Part shown: piece after piece, positions 50,535-58,334 of the stretch
Numbering within the stretch: position 1 is the first letter of the stretch
How the letters are laid out: each line of letters begins with the position of its first letter
From: Actinomadura latina NBRC 106108
GTDB taxonomy: Bacteria > Actinomycetota > Actinomycetes > Streptosporangiales > Streptosporangiaceae
Direction: 5' to 3'
Assembly: GCF_001552195.1 (NCBI RefSeq)
Contig: NZ_BCQS01000032.1
Location: 62,001 to 126,000, forward strand
Length of the DNA stretch: 64,000 nt
Notes under the pieces: generated by a model
What the model was told of the DNA's origin: nothing
Seen by the model: the letters and a program-made list of their open reading frames with translations, nothing else
Database searches by the model: none
Position numbers and translations under genes: made by a program

Positions 50535-51019
50535 GCCGAGACCGCCGCGAGGGAGGCGACCAGGCTCCGGAACGACTCGGTGCCGCCGGCGTCGTCGTAG
50601 ACGGCGTCGTACCCGGCGGCGAGCAGGTCCGCCGCGCGCCCGGCGCGGCCGGCGGCGGACACCCCGAGCTTCCCGCCGATCACGATCGGCACGCGGTCGA
50701 GTTCCGGGCGGGCGCGCAGCCGGGCGACGGCCCGCAGGCCGTCGCGGTGCCCGTGCCCGTTGACGCTGCTGAGCACGACCATCGCGGGGCGCCGCGCGCA
50801 GCACTCGGCGACCAGCAGGTCGTCGGGGACGCACGGGCCCAGGTTCGCCACGGTGAACCCGAACTCCTCGATCAGCAGCTGGATGTAGACGAGGTTCCAG
50901 GTGTGGGCGTCGGAGGCCAGGCCGCTGACCACGATGGCGGGGGACGTCCCCGCGCGGTCCGGGCGGGCGCCGGGGCGGAACCGGGCCGCGCTGCTCGACG
51001 AGGCCGTCGCGCCCGTCAT
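50531..51019 (-). CDS. Glutamate mutase small (S) subunit-like cobalamin-binding protein
   Basis: This 162-residue protein has the flavodoxin-like B12-binding fold. The cobalamin histidine lies in SDAHTWNLVY, so the usual DxHxxG signature reads DxHxxN here. ANLGPCVPDD, VVLSSVNGHGH and IVIGGKLGV follow in the places expected for the S-subunit B12 loops. It pairs with the E subunit directly downstream. The first 20 residues are a Ser/Ala-rich lead. Its start overlaps the AMP-ligase stop (ATGA). I expect it to carry adenosylcobalamin for the mutase. Confidence 0.86.
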   Translation of the reverse strand: MTGATASSSSAARFRPGARPDRAGTSPAIVVSGLASDAHTWNLVYIQLLIEEFGFTVANLGPCVPDDLLVAECCARRPAMVVLSSVNGHGHRDGLRAVARLRARPELDRVPIVIGGKLGVSAAGRAGRAADLLAAGYDAVYDDAGGTESFRSLVASLAAVSA

Positions 51020-52500
51020 CGGGTGACGGCCTCGTCGAGCAGCGCCGCCAGTTCCGTGCTCGCGTTCTTCCCGTGCGCGGTGAGGGGGAGCGCGTCGACG
51101 ACGTGGCACAGCGACGGGACCTTCGCGGGTTCCAGGCGCCGCGCCAGCTCGCGCAGGACGGCGTGCGGGGGCAGGTCGCCCTCCACGCAGATGGCGAGGT
51201 CGCGGTCAGCGGACGGCGGGACGACCCCGGCGGCGCGGACACCGGGGATGTCCAGCGCGGCGCCCTCGATCTCCAGCGTGCTCATCCGGACGCCCTTGCG
51301 TTTGAACATGTCGTCGACCCGGCCGTGGAAGTACAGGTAGCCGTCCTCGTCGACCCGGCCGTGGTCGCCGGTGTGCAGCCGCCGCACGCCGGTCGCGGGG
51401 TCCGTCCGGAAGGTGCGGGCGGTGAGCTCGGGTTCGCGCCAGTAGCCGGGCATGACGTGCGGGCCGGTCACGACGATCTCGCCGACCTCGCCGGCGGGCA
51501 CCTCGTGCCCGTCCGCGCCGAGGATCGCGATCGCGGTGCCGCGGAGGGGCCGCCCGCACGAGCCGGGGCGGGAGCGCTCCTCCTCCGGCGGCATGACGGC
51601 GGCGCGCTTGCACTCCGTCTGCCCGTACTGGCGGACGACGACGGCGCCCGGGAACGCCGCCCGGAGCCGGTCCGCGGTCGCGGGCGGCAGCGCGGCGCCG
51701 GTGTTGGTGAACATCCGGATCCGGTTCCCGCCGGACGGCCCGGCCGCGCGGCCCGCCAGCTTGACGATCATGGTGGCGAGGGAGGGGACGATCGGCACGA
51801 CGGTCGCGCCGACCTCGCGCATCCGCCGCAGCAGCACGAGGTCCGACTCGTCCCCGGCCAGGACGATCTCGCAGCGCGCCGCGGCGCACATCAGCACCTT
51901 GTAGAGGCCGTAGTCCCAGGAGATCGGGAAGCGGCAGAAGACGACGTCCGACGCCCGGTACCGGAGCGCCGCGACGAGCGCGCGGGTGGCGAACACGATC
52001 TGCGCGTGCGGCTCCATCACGCCTTTCGGCACCGAGGTGCTGCCGGAGGTGTAGACGAGGACCGCGAGGTCGTCCGGCGCGGTGCCCGCCGGGTCGGCGC
52101 GCACGCCCCGGCCGCGCAGGTCCTCGATCTCCTTCCAGGCGAGCTCCCGGTCGTTCGCGGTGAGGACGAGCCGCGGCCCGGCACTCGCGACGATGGACCG
52201 CAGCTGGAACGGCCGCGTGTCGGGGTTGACCGGGACGAGGACCGCGCCGGCCCGGCTGGCGCCGTAGAGCAGCGCGACCAGCCGGCGGTCGGTCGGCCAC
52301 TGCACCAGGACCCGGTCGCCCGGCTCGACGCCCCTGTCCCGCAGCCAGGCCGCGGCTGCGTGGCTGTGGTCGGCGGTCTCGCGGTACGTCCAGCCGCCGT
52401 CCGCGTCGCGTACCGCGCGGGCGGCGGGCGCGTCGGCCGCCGCGTCGTCCAGGAGGGTGTGGACGAGCGCGGCGCGCGGCGGGAGTTCGAGTCCGTCCAC
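51016..52500 (-). CDS. Acyl-AMP ligase (VinN-like), predicted 3-methylaspartate activating
   Basis: This adenylate-forming enzyme of about 494 residues has the nucleotide loop YTSGSTSVPKG, the RQYGQTECKR segment, the HTGDHGRVDEDGYLYFHGR motif and the catalytic Lys in AHGKNAS. The pocket segment FPISWDYGLYKVLM resembles beta-amino-acid-activating ligases of macrolactam clusters such as VinN. The predicted reaction is ATP-dependent loading of 3-methylaspartate on the free ACP. The GTG at 52500 follows a clear GAGGGG site; an upstream ATG at 52587 overlaps the neighbour and lacks support. It overlaps the mutase S subunit start. Substrate is inferred from context. Confidence 0.82.
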   Translation of the reverse strand: MDGLELPPRAALVHTLLDDAAADAPAARAVRDADGGWTYRETADHSHAAAAWLRDRGVEPGDRVLVQWPTDRRLVALLYGASRAGAVLVPVNPDTRPFQLRSIVASAGPRLVLTANDRELAWKEIEDLRGRGVRADPAGTAPDDLAVLVYTSGSTSVPKGVMEPHAQIVFATRALVAALRYRASDVVFCRFPISWDYGLYKVLMCAAARCEIVLAGDESDLVLLRRMREVGATVVPIVPSLATMIVKLAGRAAGPSGGNRIRMFTNTGAALPPATADRLRAAFPGAVVVRQYGQTECKRAAVMPPEEERSRPGSCGRPLRGTAIAILGADGHEVPAGEVGEIVVTGPHVMPGYWREPELTARTFRTDPATGVRRLHTGDHGRVDEDGYLYFHGRVDDMFKRKGVRMSTLEIEGAALDIPGVRAAGVVPPSADRDLAICVEGDLPPHAVLRELARRLEPAKVPSLCHVVDALPLTAHGKNASTELAALLDEAVTR

Positions 52501-52579
52501 GTCCGCCCCTCTCCCCGCCCCTGCTTGCGCTCGGCCCGAAGCTAGCGAGGCGGCCGTGCGGGGCACACCCCTACGACCC

Positions 52580-54142
52580 CTATCCACGCGGCCCTCCGAG
52601 CAGTTCCGCCGCCCGCGCGGCGAGCGCCGCCCGGTCGGTCTTCCGGTTCGCGTTCAGCGGGAGTTCCGGCAGCCGGCGGAAGTGCCGCGGGACGGCGCCG
52701 TCCGGGAGGATCCGCCGCAGCCTGCCGACGATCTCGGCGGCGGCGACCGGGGGGCCGGTGTGGAACGCGACGATGGCCGTGCCGCCGGGCCCGTCGGCGC
52801 CGACCGCGACGGCGTCCGGCAGGCCCGCCTCGCGCAGCGCGTGCTCCACCTCGGCGAGCTCGATCCGCCAGCCCCGCACCTGGATCTGGGAGTCGAGCCG
52901 GCCCAGGTAGGCGAGGGTCCCGGCGCCGATCCGCCGGACCCGGTCCCCCGTCCGGTACCAGCGGTGCCCGTCCAGGTCGAGGAAGCGCCCGTCCTCGTCG
53001 GCGGGGTCGAGGTAGCCGCGGGCGAGCTGCGGCCCGGCGACGCAGAGCTCCCCCTCGTCGCGGGCCCGCTCGCCGTCGTCGCCGAGCAGGAGGTGCCGGT
53101 GCCCGGCGTGGACCGCGCCGATGGGCACGACGCCGTTGACGGCCGACCGCGCGGTGGCCTCGCCCGCCCAGCGGTGCGCGGCGATGGTCACGGTCAGCTC
53201 CGTCGGCCCGTAGAGGTTCTCGACGGCGGAGCCGGGCGCCGCCGCCTGCCAGTCGCGGGCGTCGCGGCAGCGGAACGCCTCCCCCGCGAAGAAGCTCCAC
53301 CGCAGCCCCGGCAGGGAACCCGGCCCCAGCCCGCCCATCCGGCGGACCAGGTCGATGGCGCTGGGCGTGGAGAACCAGACGGTGACGCCGTTGTCCGCCA
53401 GGAAGCCGGGCAGGTCGCGGTAGGCGGCGGGCGGGATCGGGAGGGCCGCCGCGCCCGCGCCCCACGCGCAGAACATGTCGAACAGGGCGCAGTCGAAGTT
53501 GAGGTCGAAGGCCTGGGAGAAGACGTCCCGCGGGCCGAAGTCGTAGCGGGCGTCCAGCAGGCCGAAGTAGTGGCCGGTGTTCCCGTGGGTGATCACCACG
53601 CCCTTGGGGCGGCCGGTGGAGCCGGAGGTGAACAGGATGAACGCGGGGTCCGCCGGCCCGGCCGGGCGCGGCTCCGGCAGCGCGCACCGCGGGTCCGCTT
53701 CGAGCACCGGGAACGGCGGCGCGGCGGCGAACCCGCCGTCCGGGGCGAGGACGGGGACGGCGCGGACGGCCGGACCGCCCGCTTCGGCCAGGGCGTCCAG
53801 CGTCTGCGCGCCGTCCCGGTCGGCCACGAGCACGCTCGCTCCCGAGGCGGCGAGCATCTGGGCGTTGCGGCGCGCGGGGAAGCCGGGACGCAGCGGGACC
53901 ACCGCCGCCCCCGCGTAGAGCGCGGCCAGCACGCCGATGTAGGCGGTGGGGCTCTTGCCGGCGAGCACCCCGACGGCCTCCGGCTCCCGTCCGGCCAGGG
54001 TTCCGGCCCAGTTCAGCGCCAGCTCGTGCGCCTGCGCGTAGGTGACCCGGCGGCCGGCGGCCCGGATCGCCGTCCCGTCCGGGGCGAGCGCGAGGCCGCG
54101 CAGGAAGCGCCCGTGGAGCCCGTCCGGCGCCGGTTCGTCCAT
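52580..54142 (-). CDS. Stand-alone NRPS-type adenylation enzyme (VinM-like)
   Basis: This protein of about 520 residues has typical adenylation motifs: FTSGSTGRPKGV, the A4-like FDLNFDCALFDMF, NLYGPTELT, YRTGDRVRR and the C-terminal Lys in PLNANRKTDR. No carrier domain is attached. In vicenistatin and related macrolactams, VinM adds a protecting amino acid to the amine of the beta-aminoacyl-ACP; that role fits here. I chose ATG 54142 because GGAGG lies 5 bp before it; ATG 54157 is the alternative. It is divergent from the free ACP gene (95 bp apart). Confidence 0.82.
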   Translation of the reverse strand: MDEPAPDGLHGRFLRGLALAPDGTAIRAAGRRVTYAQAHELALNWAGTLAGREPEAVGVLAGKSPTAYIGVLAALYAGAAVVPLRPGFPARRNAQMLAASGASVLVADRDGAQTLDALAEAGGPAVRAVPVLAPDGGFAAAPPFPVLEADPRCALPEPRPAGPADPAFILFTSGSTGRPKGVVITHGNTGHYFGLLDARYDFGPRDVFSQAFDLNFDCALFDMFCAWGAGAAALPIPPAAYRDLPGFLADNGVTVWFSTPSAIDLVRRMGGLGPGSLPGLRWSFFAGEAFRCRDARDWQAAAPGSAVENLYGPTELTVTIAAHRWAGEATARSAVNGVVPIGAVHAGHRHLLLGDDGERARDEGELCVAGPQLARGYLDPADEDGRFLDLDGHRWYRTGDRVRRIGAGTLAYLGRLDSQIQVRGWRIELAEVEHALREAGLPDAVAVGADGPGGTAIVAFHTGPPVAAAEIVGRLRRILPDGAVPRHFRRLPELPLNANRKTDRAALAARAAELLGGPRG

Positions 54143-54237
54143 CGCGTCCTCCGTCATGCCGGTCCGCCCGTGCCCGGGGCCGTGCTCGGGAAGGTAGGGG
54201 TCGGCAGCGCGGGCCGCCACCGCTAACGTCCGTGGGC

Positions 54238-54486
54238 ATGTGGGACGAGTTCGAGAAGACGATCCGGCCGTACCTGCCCTACCTGCCGGGTGACGAGCCG
54301 CTGCCGCCGGACGCCGAGCTCCGCGACTACGGGCTCGACTCCCTGGCGACGGTGGAGCTGCTCGGCGCGCTGGAGAGCCGCTTCGAGACCAGGTTCCCGG
54401 AGGAGGCGCTCAGCATGGAGACCTTCCGGACGCCGTCCGTCCTCTGGTCGGCGCTGTCGGCGTCCCTCGGCCCGGCCGCCGGCTGA
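54238..54486 (+). CDS. Free-standing acyl carrier protein (VinL-like)
   Basis: This 82-residue ACP carries the phosphopantetheine serine at about residue 35 in YGLDSLATVELL. It is the only core gene of the starter cassette on the plus strand, divergent from the VinM-like ligase and convergent with the VinK-like acyltransferase (17 bp gap). The start at ATG 54238 gives MWDEFEKTIR; a GTG lies 6 bp upstream. It is expected to hold 3-methylaspartate, then 3-aminoisobutyrate and the capped dipeptide, before transfer to PKS A. Confidence 0.9.
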   Translation: MWDEFEKTIRPYLPYLPGDEPLPPDAELRDYGLDSLATVELLGALESRFETRFPEEALSMETFRTPSVLWSALSASLGPAAG

Positions 54487-54503
54487 CGCCGCGCGGCACC
54501 GGT

Positions 54504-55463
54504 TCAGCGCCGGCCGGCGGCGCGGGGCCGCAGGGCCGCCTGCGGGTCGACGGTCTGCACCTCGAAGCTGTCCCTGGTGCAGGCGACCCGCCCGAACAGG
54601 CCGTCCGGTCCGCACACGCGGAGCCGCCCGACGCCGAGTCCGCGCAGCGCCCGCACGGCGGCGGGCCAGTCGACCGGCCGGACGATGCCGTCCAGCAGCA
54701 TCGCGCGGATCCCGGCCCCGGTCCGCAGGACGGCGCCGTCGTGGTCGGCGACGACGGGCAGCGCCGGGTCGGCGAACGCGAGCCCGCCGAGCACCTCGTC
54801 CTCGGCGACGCGCCGCAGCCCGCCGAACGCCGCCGAGTGCAGCGGCGGGCGCATCGTGTACAGCGACAGGCCGCCGAAGCCGCGGATCCGCTTGTCCAGC
54901 CACTCCAGGTTCCGCTCGCGCAGCGACACCATGTGCAGGTCGCGGTCGACGCGGCAGGCGACGTCGGCCCACTCGCCGCGGGCGTCCAGGTCGCCGAGGA
55001 TCTCCGCCAGCTGCTCGCCGGACACCCGGACGAACGAGTGCGTCACGACGTCCCGGCACTCGGTGGCGAAGAAGCGCGCCATGCACCCGGCCAGGGCCGC
55101 CGTCATCCAGACGGCGTCCTCGAACGGCAGCGACCCGCAGAACACCGACAGCGGCTTCCCGCCGAAGCTCGGCCCGACGCACGCGGACGCCTCGGCGCCG
55201 TGCTCGGTGCGGGCCCATTCGGCGAGCGCGACGCACGCCACCATGAAGGCCACCTGGGCGCTTTCGCTGTAGTCGCCCTCGGCCGCCTCCAGCTCGTCGA
55301 GCACCGAGTGGCCGAGCCGCCGGTCCGCCCGCGCCAGGAGGCCGCGCGCCACCGGGTTGACTACCATGAACCGCGCGACGTCGGCGTACCGCGTCGGGCC
55401 CATCCCCGGGAACAGCACCGCCGTGCCGTCCCCGGCGGCGCCGTCACCGCCGCTACCGTCCAT
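54504..55463 (-). CDS. Discrete acyltransferase (VinK-like) for starter transfer
   Basis: This 319-residue protein has the malonyl-transferase-like fold, but its nucleophile motif is GPSFGG (Ser near 99) instead of the usual GHSxG. VLFPGMGPTRY opens the fold and a His in MRPPLHSAAF lies where the catalytic histidine is expected. VinK-type enzymes move a dipeptidyl beta-aminoacyl group from the free ACP to the loading ACP of the first PKS. The free ACP on one side and the N-terminal ACP of PKS A are the evident donor and acceptor. It starts 6 bp after the hydrolase stop. Confidence 0.83.
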   Translation of the reverse strand: MDGSGGDGAAGDGTAVLFPGMGPTRYADVARFMVVNPVARGLLARADRRLGHSVLDELEAAEGDYSESAQVAFMVACVALAEWARTEHGAEASACVGPSFGGKPLSVFCGSLPFEDAVWMTAALAGCMARFFATECRDVVTHSFVRVSGEQLAEILGDLDARGEWADVACRVDRDLHMVSLRERNLEWLDKRIRGFGGLSLYTMRPPLHSAAFGGLRRVAEDEVLGGLAFADPALPVVADHDGAVLRTGAGIRAMLLDGIVRPVDWPAAVRALRGLGVGRLRVCGPDGLFGRVACTRDSFEVQTVDPQAALRPRAAGRR

Positions 55464-55469
55464 TCCGGG

Positions 55470-56393
55470 TCATCCCTTCTCCAGGCCGAGGAGGAACTCG
55501 GCGAGCACGCGCAGGAACCGCTCGGGCTCCTCCAGGTGCGGCAGGTGGCTGGACTCCTCGAACACCACCCGGCGGGCGCCGGGGACGAGCTCGCCGTACG
55601 GCCGGACGACGGCCTCCGTCGCCTCGTCGTACCGTCCCGACAGGACGAGGGTCGGCACGGCTATCGCGGGGAGGTGCTCCTCGATCGTCCAGTCCCGCAG
55701 CGATCCGATGACGTGGAACTCGCTCGGGCCGTTCATCGCGGCGTAGACCGTCGGGTCGTTCACGATCTCCATGAAGGAGGCGCGGTAGTCGCGCGGCCAG
55801 GGGTCGAGCCGGCAGACGTGCCGGTCGTAGAAGACCCGCATCGCGGCGGTGTACTCGGCCGAGCCGGTGGTCCCGGCCGCCTCGTGCGCCCGCAGGACGG
55901 CGTCGACGCCCGGGGGCAGCGCCGCGCGCAGCACCGCCATCTCGCTCCGCCAGGTCGGGTAGGAGGCGGGCGCGTTCGCCACGATCAGGCCGCGCAGCCC
56001 CGGCGGGCGGCGGGAGGCGTGCCACGCCGCGAGCATGCCGCCCCACGACTGTCCGAGCAGGATGTAGTCGCCGTCGACGCGGAGCCTCGCCAGCAGGTTG
56101 TCCAGCTCGTCGAGGAACAGCCCGGGGGTCCAGAAATCGGCGGGCTGCTCGGGCAGGTGGGTGGAGCCGCCGTTGCCGAGCTGGTCGTAGTGGACGACCG
56201 GCCACCCGCCCACGGCGAGCGAGCCGAGGCTGCGCAGGTAGTCGTGGGTGCTGCCCGGTCCGCCGTGCACGATGACGATGGCCGGGCGTCCGGCGCCGGG
56301 AGAACCGGTCATCCGGTACCAGGTCTCGTACCCGCGGAACGGGACCGTGCCCTGGACGCTGGGCACTGGGGTACGACGCGCCGAGGACGCCAC
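55470..56393 (-). CDS. Proline-iminopeptidase-like alpha/beta hydrolase (VinJ-like)
   Basis: The 307-residue S33-type hydrolase has the oxyanion motif VHGGPGST, nucleophile Ser near 116 in LLGQSWGGML, an acid in LSGRYDEAT, and His in EESSHLPHLEEP. In vicenistatin biosynthesis VinJ removes the protecting aminoacyl group from the finished chain before macrolactam closure. The context (VinK-, VinM-, VinL-like neighbours) supports that role. It lies 7 bp after the type II thioesterase on the same strand. A generic aminopeptidase activity is the fall-back call. Confidence 0.85.
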   Translation of the reverse strand: MASSARRTPVPSVQGTVPFRGYETWYRMTGSPGAGRPAIVIVHGGPGSTHDYLRSLGSLAVGGWPVVHYDQLGNGGSTHLPEQPADFWTPGLFLDELDNLLARLRVDGDYILLGQSWGGMLAAWHASRRPPGLRGLIVANAPASYPTWRSEMAVLRAALPPGVDAVLRAHEAAGTTGSAEYTAAMRVFYDRHVCRLDPWPRDYRASFMEIVNDPTVYAAMNGPSEFHVIGSLRDWTIEEHLPAIAVPTLVLSGRYDEATEAVVRPYGELVPGARRVVFEESSHLPHLEEPERFLRVLAEFLLGLEKG

Positions 56394-56399
56394 CGCGCG

Positions 56400-57188
56400 T
56401 CACACCCGCCGCGGCACCGGGGCGGGCGCGAGGCCGCGCATCGTCTCGGTGACCAGGGCGATGACCCGGTCCGCGTGATGTTCCAGGTAGAAGTGGCCGC
56501 CATCGAACAGATGGGTCGACCCACCGGCGGTGGTGTGCTCGTGCCACGCCTCCGCCTCGTCGACCGTCGTGCGCGGGTCGTCCACGGCGGTCAGCACGAC
56601 GATGGGCGCGCCGATCCGCGCGCCCGCGTCCTGCCGGTAGGTCTCGATGGCCCGGTAGTCGCTGCGCAGCGGCGGCAGGACCATCTCCAGCAGCTCCGCC
56701 TCGGCCAGGACCCGCGCGTCGGTGCCGCCCATGCTGCGCAGCTCGGCCACGATGCCGGCGTCGCCGCGCCGGTGGACGCCGTCGTCGCGGACCCGGCTCG
56801 GCGCGCGCGCCCCGGACGCGAAGAGCAGCGCGGGGGCGGCGCCGAGGCTTTCGCACCGCCGCGCGACCTCGAACGCGACGACCGCGCCCATGCTGTGCCC
56901 GAAGAACACGACCGGCGCTCCCGTGGCGGGCGGCAGCGCGGCGGGCGGCAGCGCGGCGTGGATCCCGTCGGCGAGTTCCCGGAGGGTCGGCGGCGGCGGT
57001 TCGGCGTGCCGGTCCTGGCGTCCGGGGTACTGCACGGCCAGCACGTCGAACTCGGGGGCCAGGGCGGCCGACAGCGGGTGGAAGTAGCTCGCCGAACCGC
57101 CGGCGTGCGGGAAGCAGAACACCGTGGCGCGCGGATCGGGCGACGGATGGTAGCGGCGGAACCACAGGTCGTTCGCTGGGGTCGTCAC
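56400..57188 (-). CDS. Type II thioesterase
   Basis: This 262-residue alpha/beta hydrolase is the editing thioesterase of PKS/NRPS systems, which removes wrong or stalled acyl groups from carrier proteins. CFPHAGGSASYFHPLS is the standard type II beginning, the nucleophile Ser is near 99 in FFGHSMGA, and the catalytic His lies in FDGGHFYLEHH. The GTG start at 57188 overlaps the stop of the malic-enzyme-like gene and has GAAAGG upstream. It cannot by itself release the main product. Confidence 0.93.
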   Translation of the reverse strand: MTTPANDLWFRRYHPSPDPRATVFCFPHAGGSASYFHPLSAALAPEFDVLAVQYPGRQDRHAEPPPPTLRELADGIHAALPPAALPPATGAPVVFFGHSMGAVVAFEVARRCESLGAAPALLFASGARAPSRVRDDGVHRRGDAGIVAELRSMGGTDARVLAEAELLEMVLPPLRSDYRAIETYRQDAGARIGAPIVVLTAVDDPRTTVDEAEAWHEHTTAGGSTHLFDGGHFYLEHHADRVIALVTETMRGLAPAPVPRRV

Positions 57189-58309
57189 GTACGTACCTTT
57201 CGAGACGGGGCGGGGTCGGCGTTCGCGCGTTCCCGGGCGCGGCCGCCGGCGACGGCGCCCGCGATCGAGCGCGCCAGGAGACCGGCGTCGGCGCGCGGGA
57301 CGGGCGAGGGGTCCGGCGGGTCGTCCGACAGGGCCGTCAGGCAGTCCACCGCGGCCCGCAGGTCCCGCGTCGACAGCCCGCGCAGGCCGAGCCGGCAGGC
57401 CGCCAGCAGCAGGCCCGGGGTGGCGAGGTTGTTGCTCAGGCCGTGCTCCAGCGCCGGGAGGTAGACCGCGCCGAGCGCCGCGGCGTCCTCGGCCCGCACC
57501 TCGATGTCCGGATAGGAGAGCGGAATGATGATCGGCCGGGCGTTCATGCCGGCGAGGTCGGCGGCGTCGATCGGGCTGCCCGACAGGGCGACGCACACGT
57601 CCGCGCCGCGCAGCGCCGCCCCGAGCGGGCCGCCGAGGCCGCGCCGGTTCGTCAGGGCGGCCAGTTCCGCCTTCTCGGCGCTGAGCCCGGCCCGGCCGGG
57701 CCGCAGGATGCCCGCCGAGTCGACGACGCGCAGCTCGCCGACGCCGATGTGGTGCAGCAGCCGGGCCGTGCAGGATCCGGCGGCGCCGGCGCCGACGACG
57801 ACGGCGCACAGGTCGGCGGGCCCGCGGCCGGACCGGGCCGCCGCCGTCAGCACCACCGCGGCGGCCATCACGGCGGTGCCGTGCTGGTCGTCGTGCAGCA
57901 CCGGGCAGTCGACGGCGCCCGCGGCGAGGAGCCGCTGCAGCTCGAAGCAGCGCGGCGCCGCGATGTCGGCGATCAGGATCGCGTCGTAGTTCGGCCGCAG
58001 CAGTTCCAGCGCCCGCACGAACTCGGCGGGCTCGGCCCGCGCGAACGCGAGCGGGAAGGCGCTCATCCCGGTCGCGCGCTCGATCACCTCGCACTTGCGC
58101 TCCAGCACCGGACGCACCGCGCCGGCGCCGAGGTCGCCGCGGCTCAGGACGGACGAGCCGTCGCTGAGCACGAGCACCGTGGGCGGCCGGTCACCGGCGC
58201 CGTGCCCGGACGCCAGGCGCAGCGCCGCGCGGGTGACGTCGGCGAGCGACCCCGGATCGGGGCGGAGCGCACCCTGCGGCGGCCCAGCCTGCCGTCCCGT
58301 CCGCATCAC
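57185..58309 (-). CDS. Malic-enzyme-like protein lacking expected catalytic residues
   Basis: This protein of about 374 residues aligns with bacterial malic enzymes. LSDGSSVLSRGDLG, ERK, the HDDQHGTAVMAAAVVLTAA segment, the NAD motif VVGAGAAGS and the NARPIIIPLSYP region are visible. The N-terminal part is short, and the catalytic Tyr of the YxPGVA segment appears replaced (it reads PDPGSLA). The first metal ligand of the EDI motif is Ala (IADIAAPRCFE). These comparisons are from memory. The Lys of the GK motif and the second acid remain. It may have a different reaction or a structural role. It is flanked by an AMP ligase and the thioesterase in one operon. Start is GTG 58309 or ATG 58306. 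Confidence 0.7.
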   Translation of the reverse strand: MMRTGRQAGPPQGALRPDPGSLADVTRAALRLASGHGAGDRPPTVLVLSDGSSVLSRGDLGAGAVRPVLERKCEVIERATGMSAFPLAFARAEPAEFVRALELLRPNYDAILIADIAAPRCFELQRLLAAGAVDCPVLHDDQHGTAVMAAAVVLTAAARSGRGPADLCAVVVGAGAAGSCTARLLHHIGVGELRVVDSAGILRPGRAGLSAEKAELAALTNRRGLGGPLGAALRGADVCVALSGSPIDAADLAGMNARPIIIPLSYPDIEVRAEDAAALGAVYLPALEHGLSNNLATPGLLLAACRLGLRGLSTRDLRAAVDCLTALSDDPPDPSPVPRADAGLLARSIAGAVAGGRARERANADPAPSRKVRT

Positions 58310-58334
58310 GGCCTACTCCGCATCACGGTCTACT
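58301..58334. repeat. 17-bp tandem duplication at the AMP-ligase/malic-like junction
   Basis: CCGCATCACGGCCTACT (58301-58317) is repeated at 58318-58334 with one change. The left copy contains the GTG/ATG start of the malic-like gene and the right copy contains the AMP ligase stop (TAG). It looks like a duplication that separated formerly overlapping genes. Confidence 0.8.

Noticed and set aside
42613..57188. A plain vicenistatin cluster
   Set aside because: Only four extension modules are present, all malonyl-type with KR and DH. Vicenistatin needs more modules and a sugar pathway; NRPS and piperazate genes are added here.
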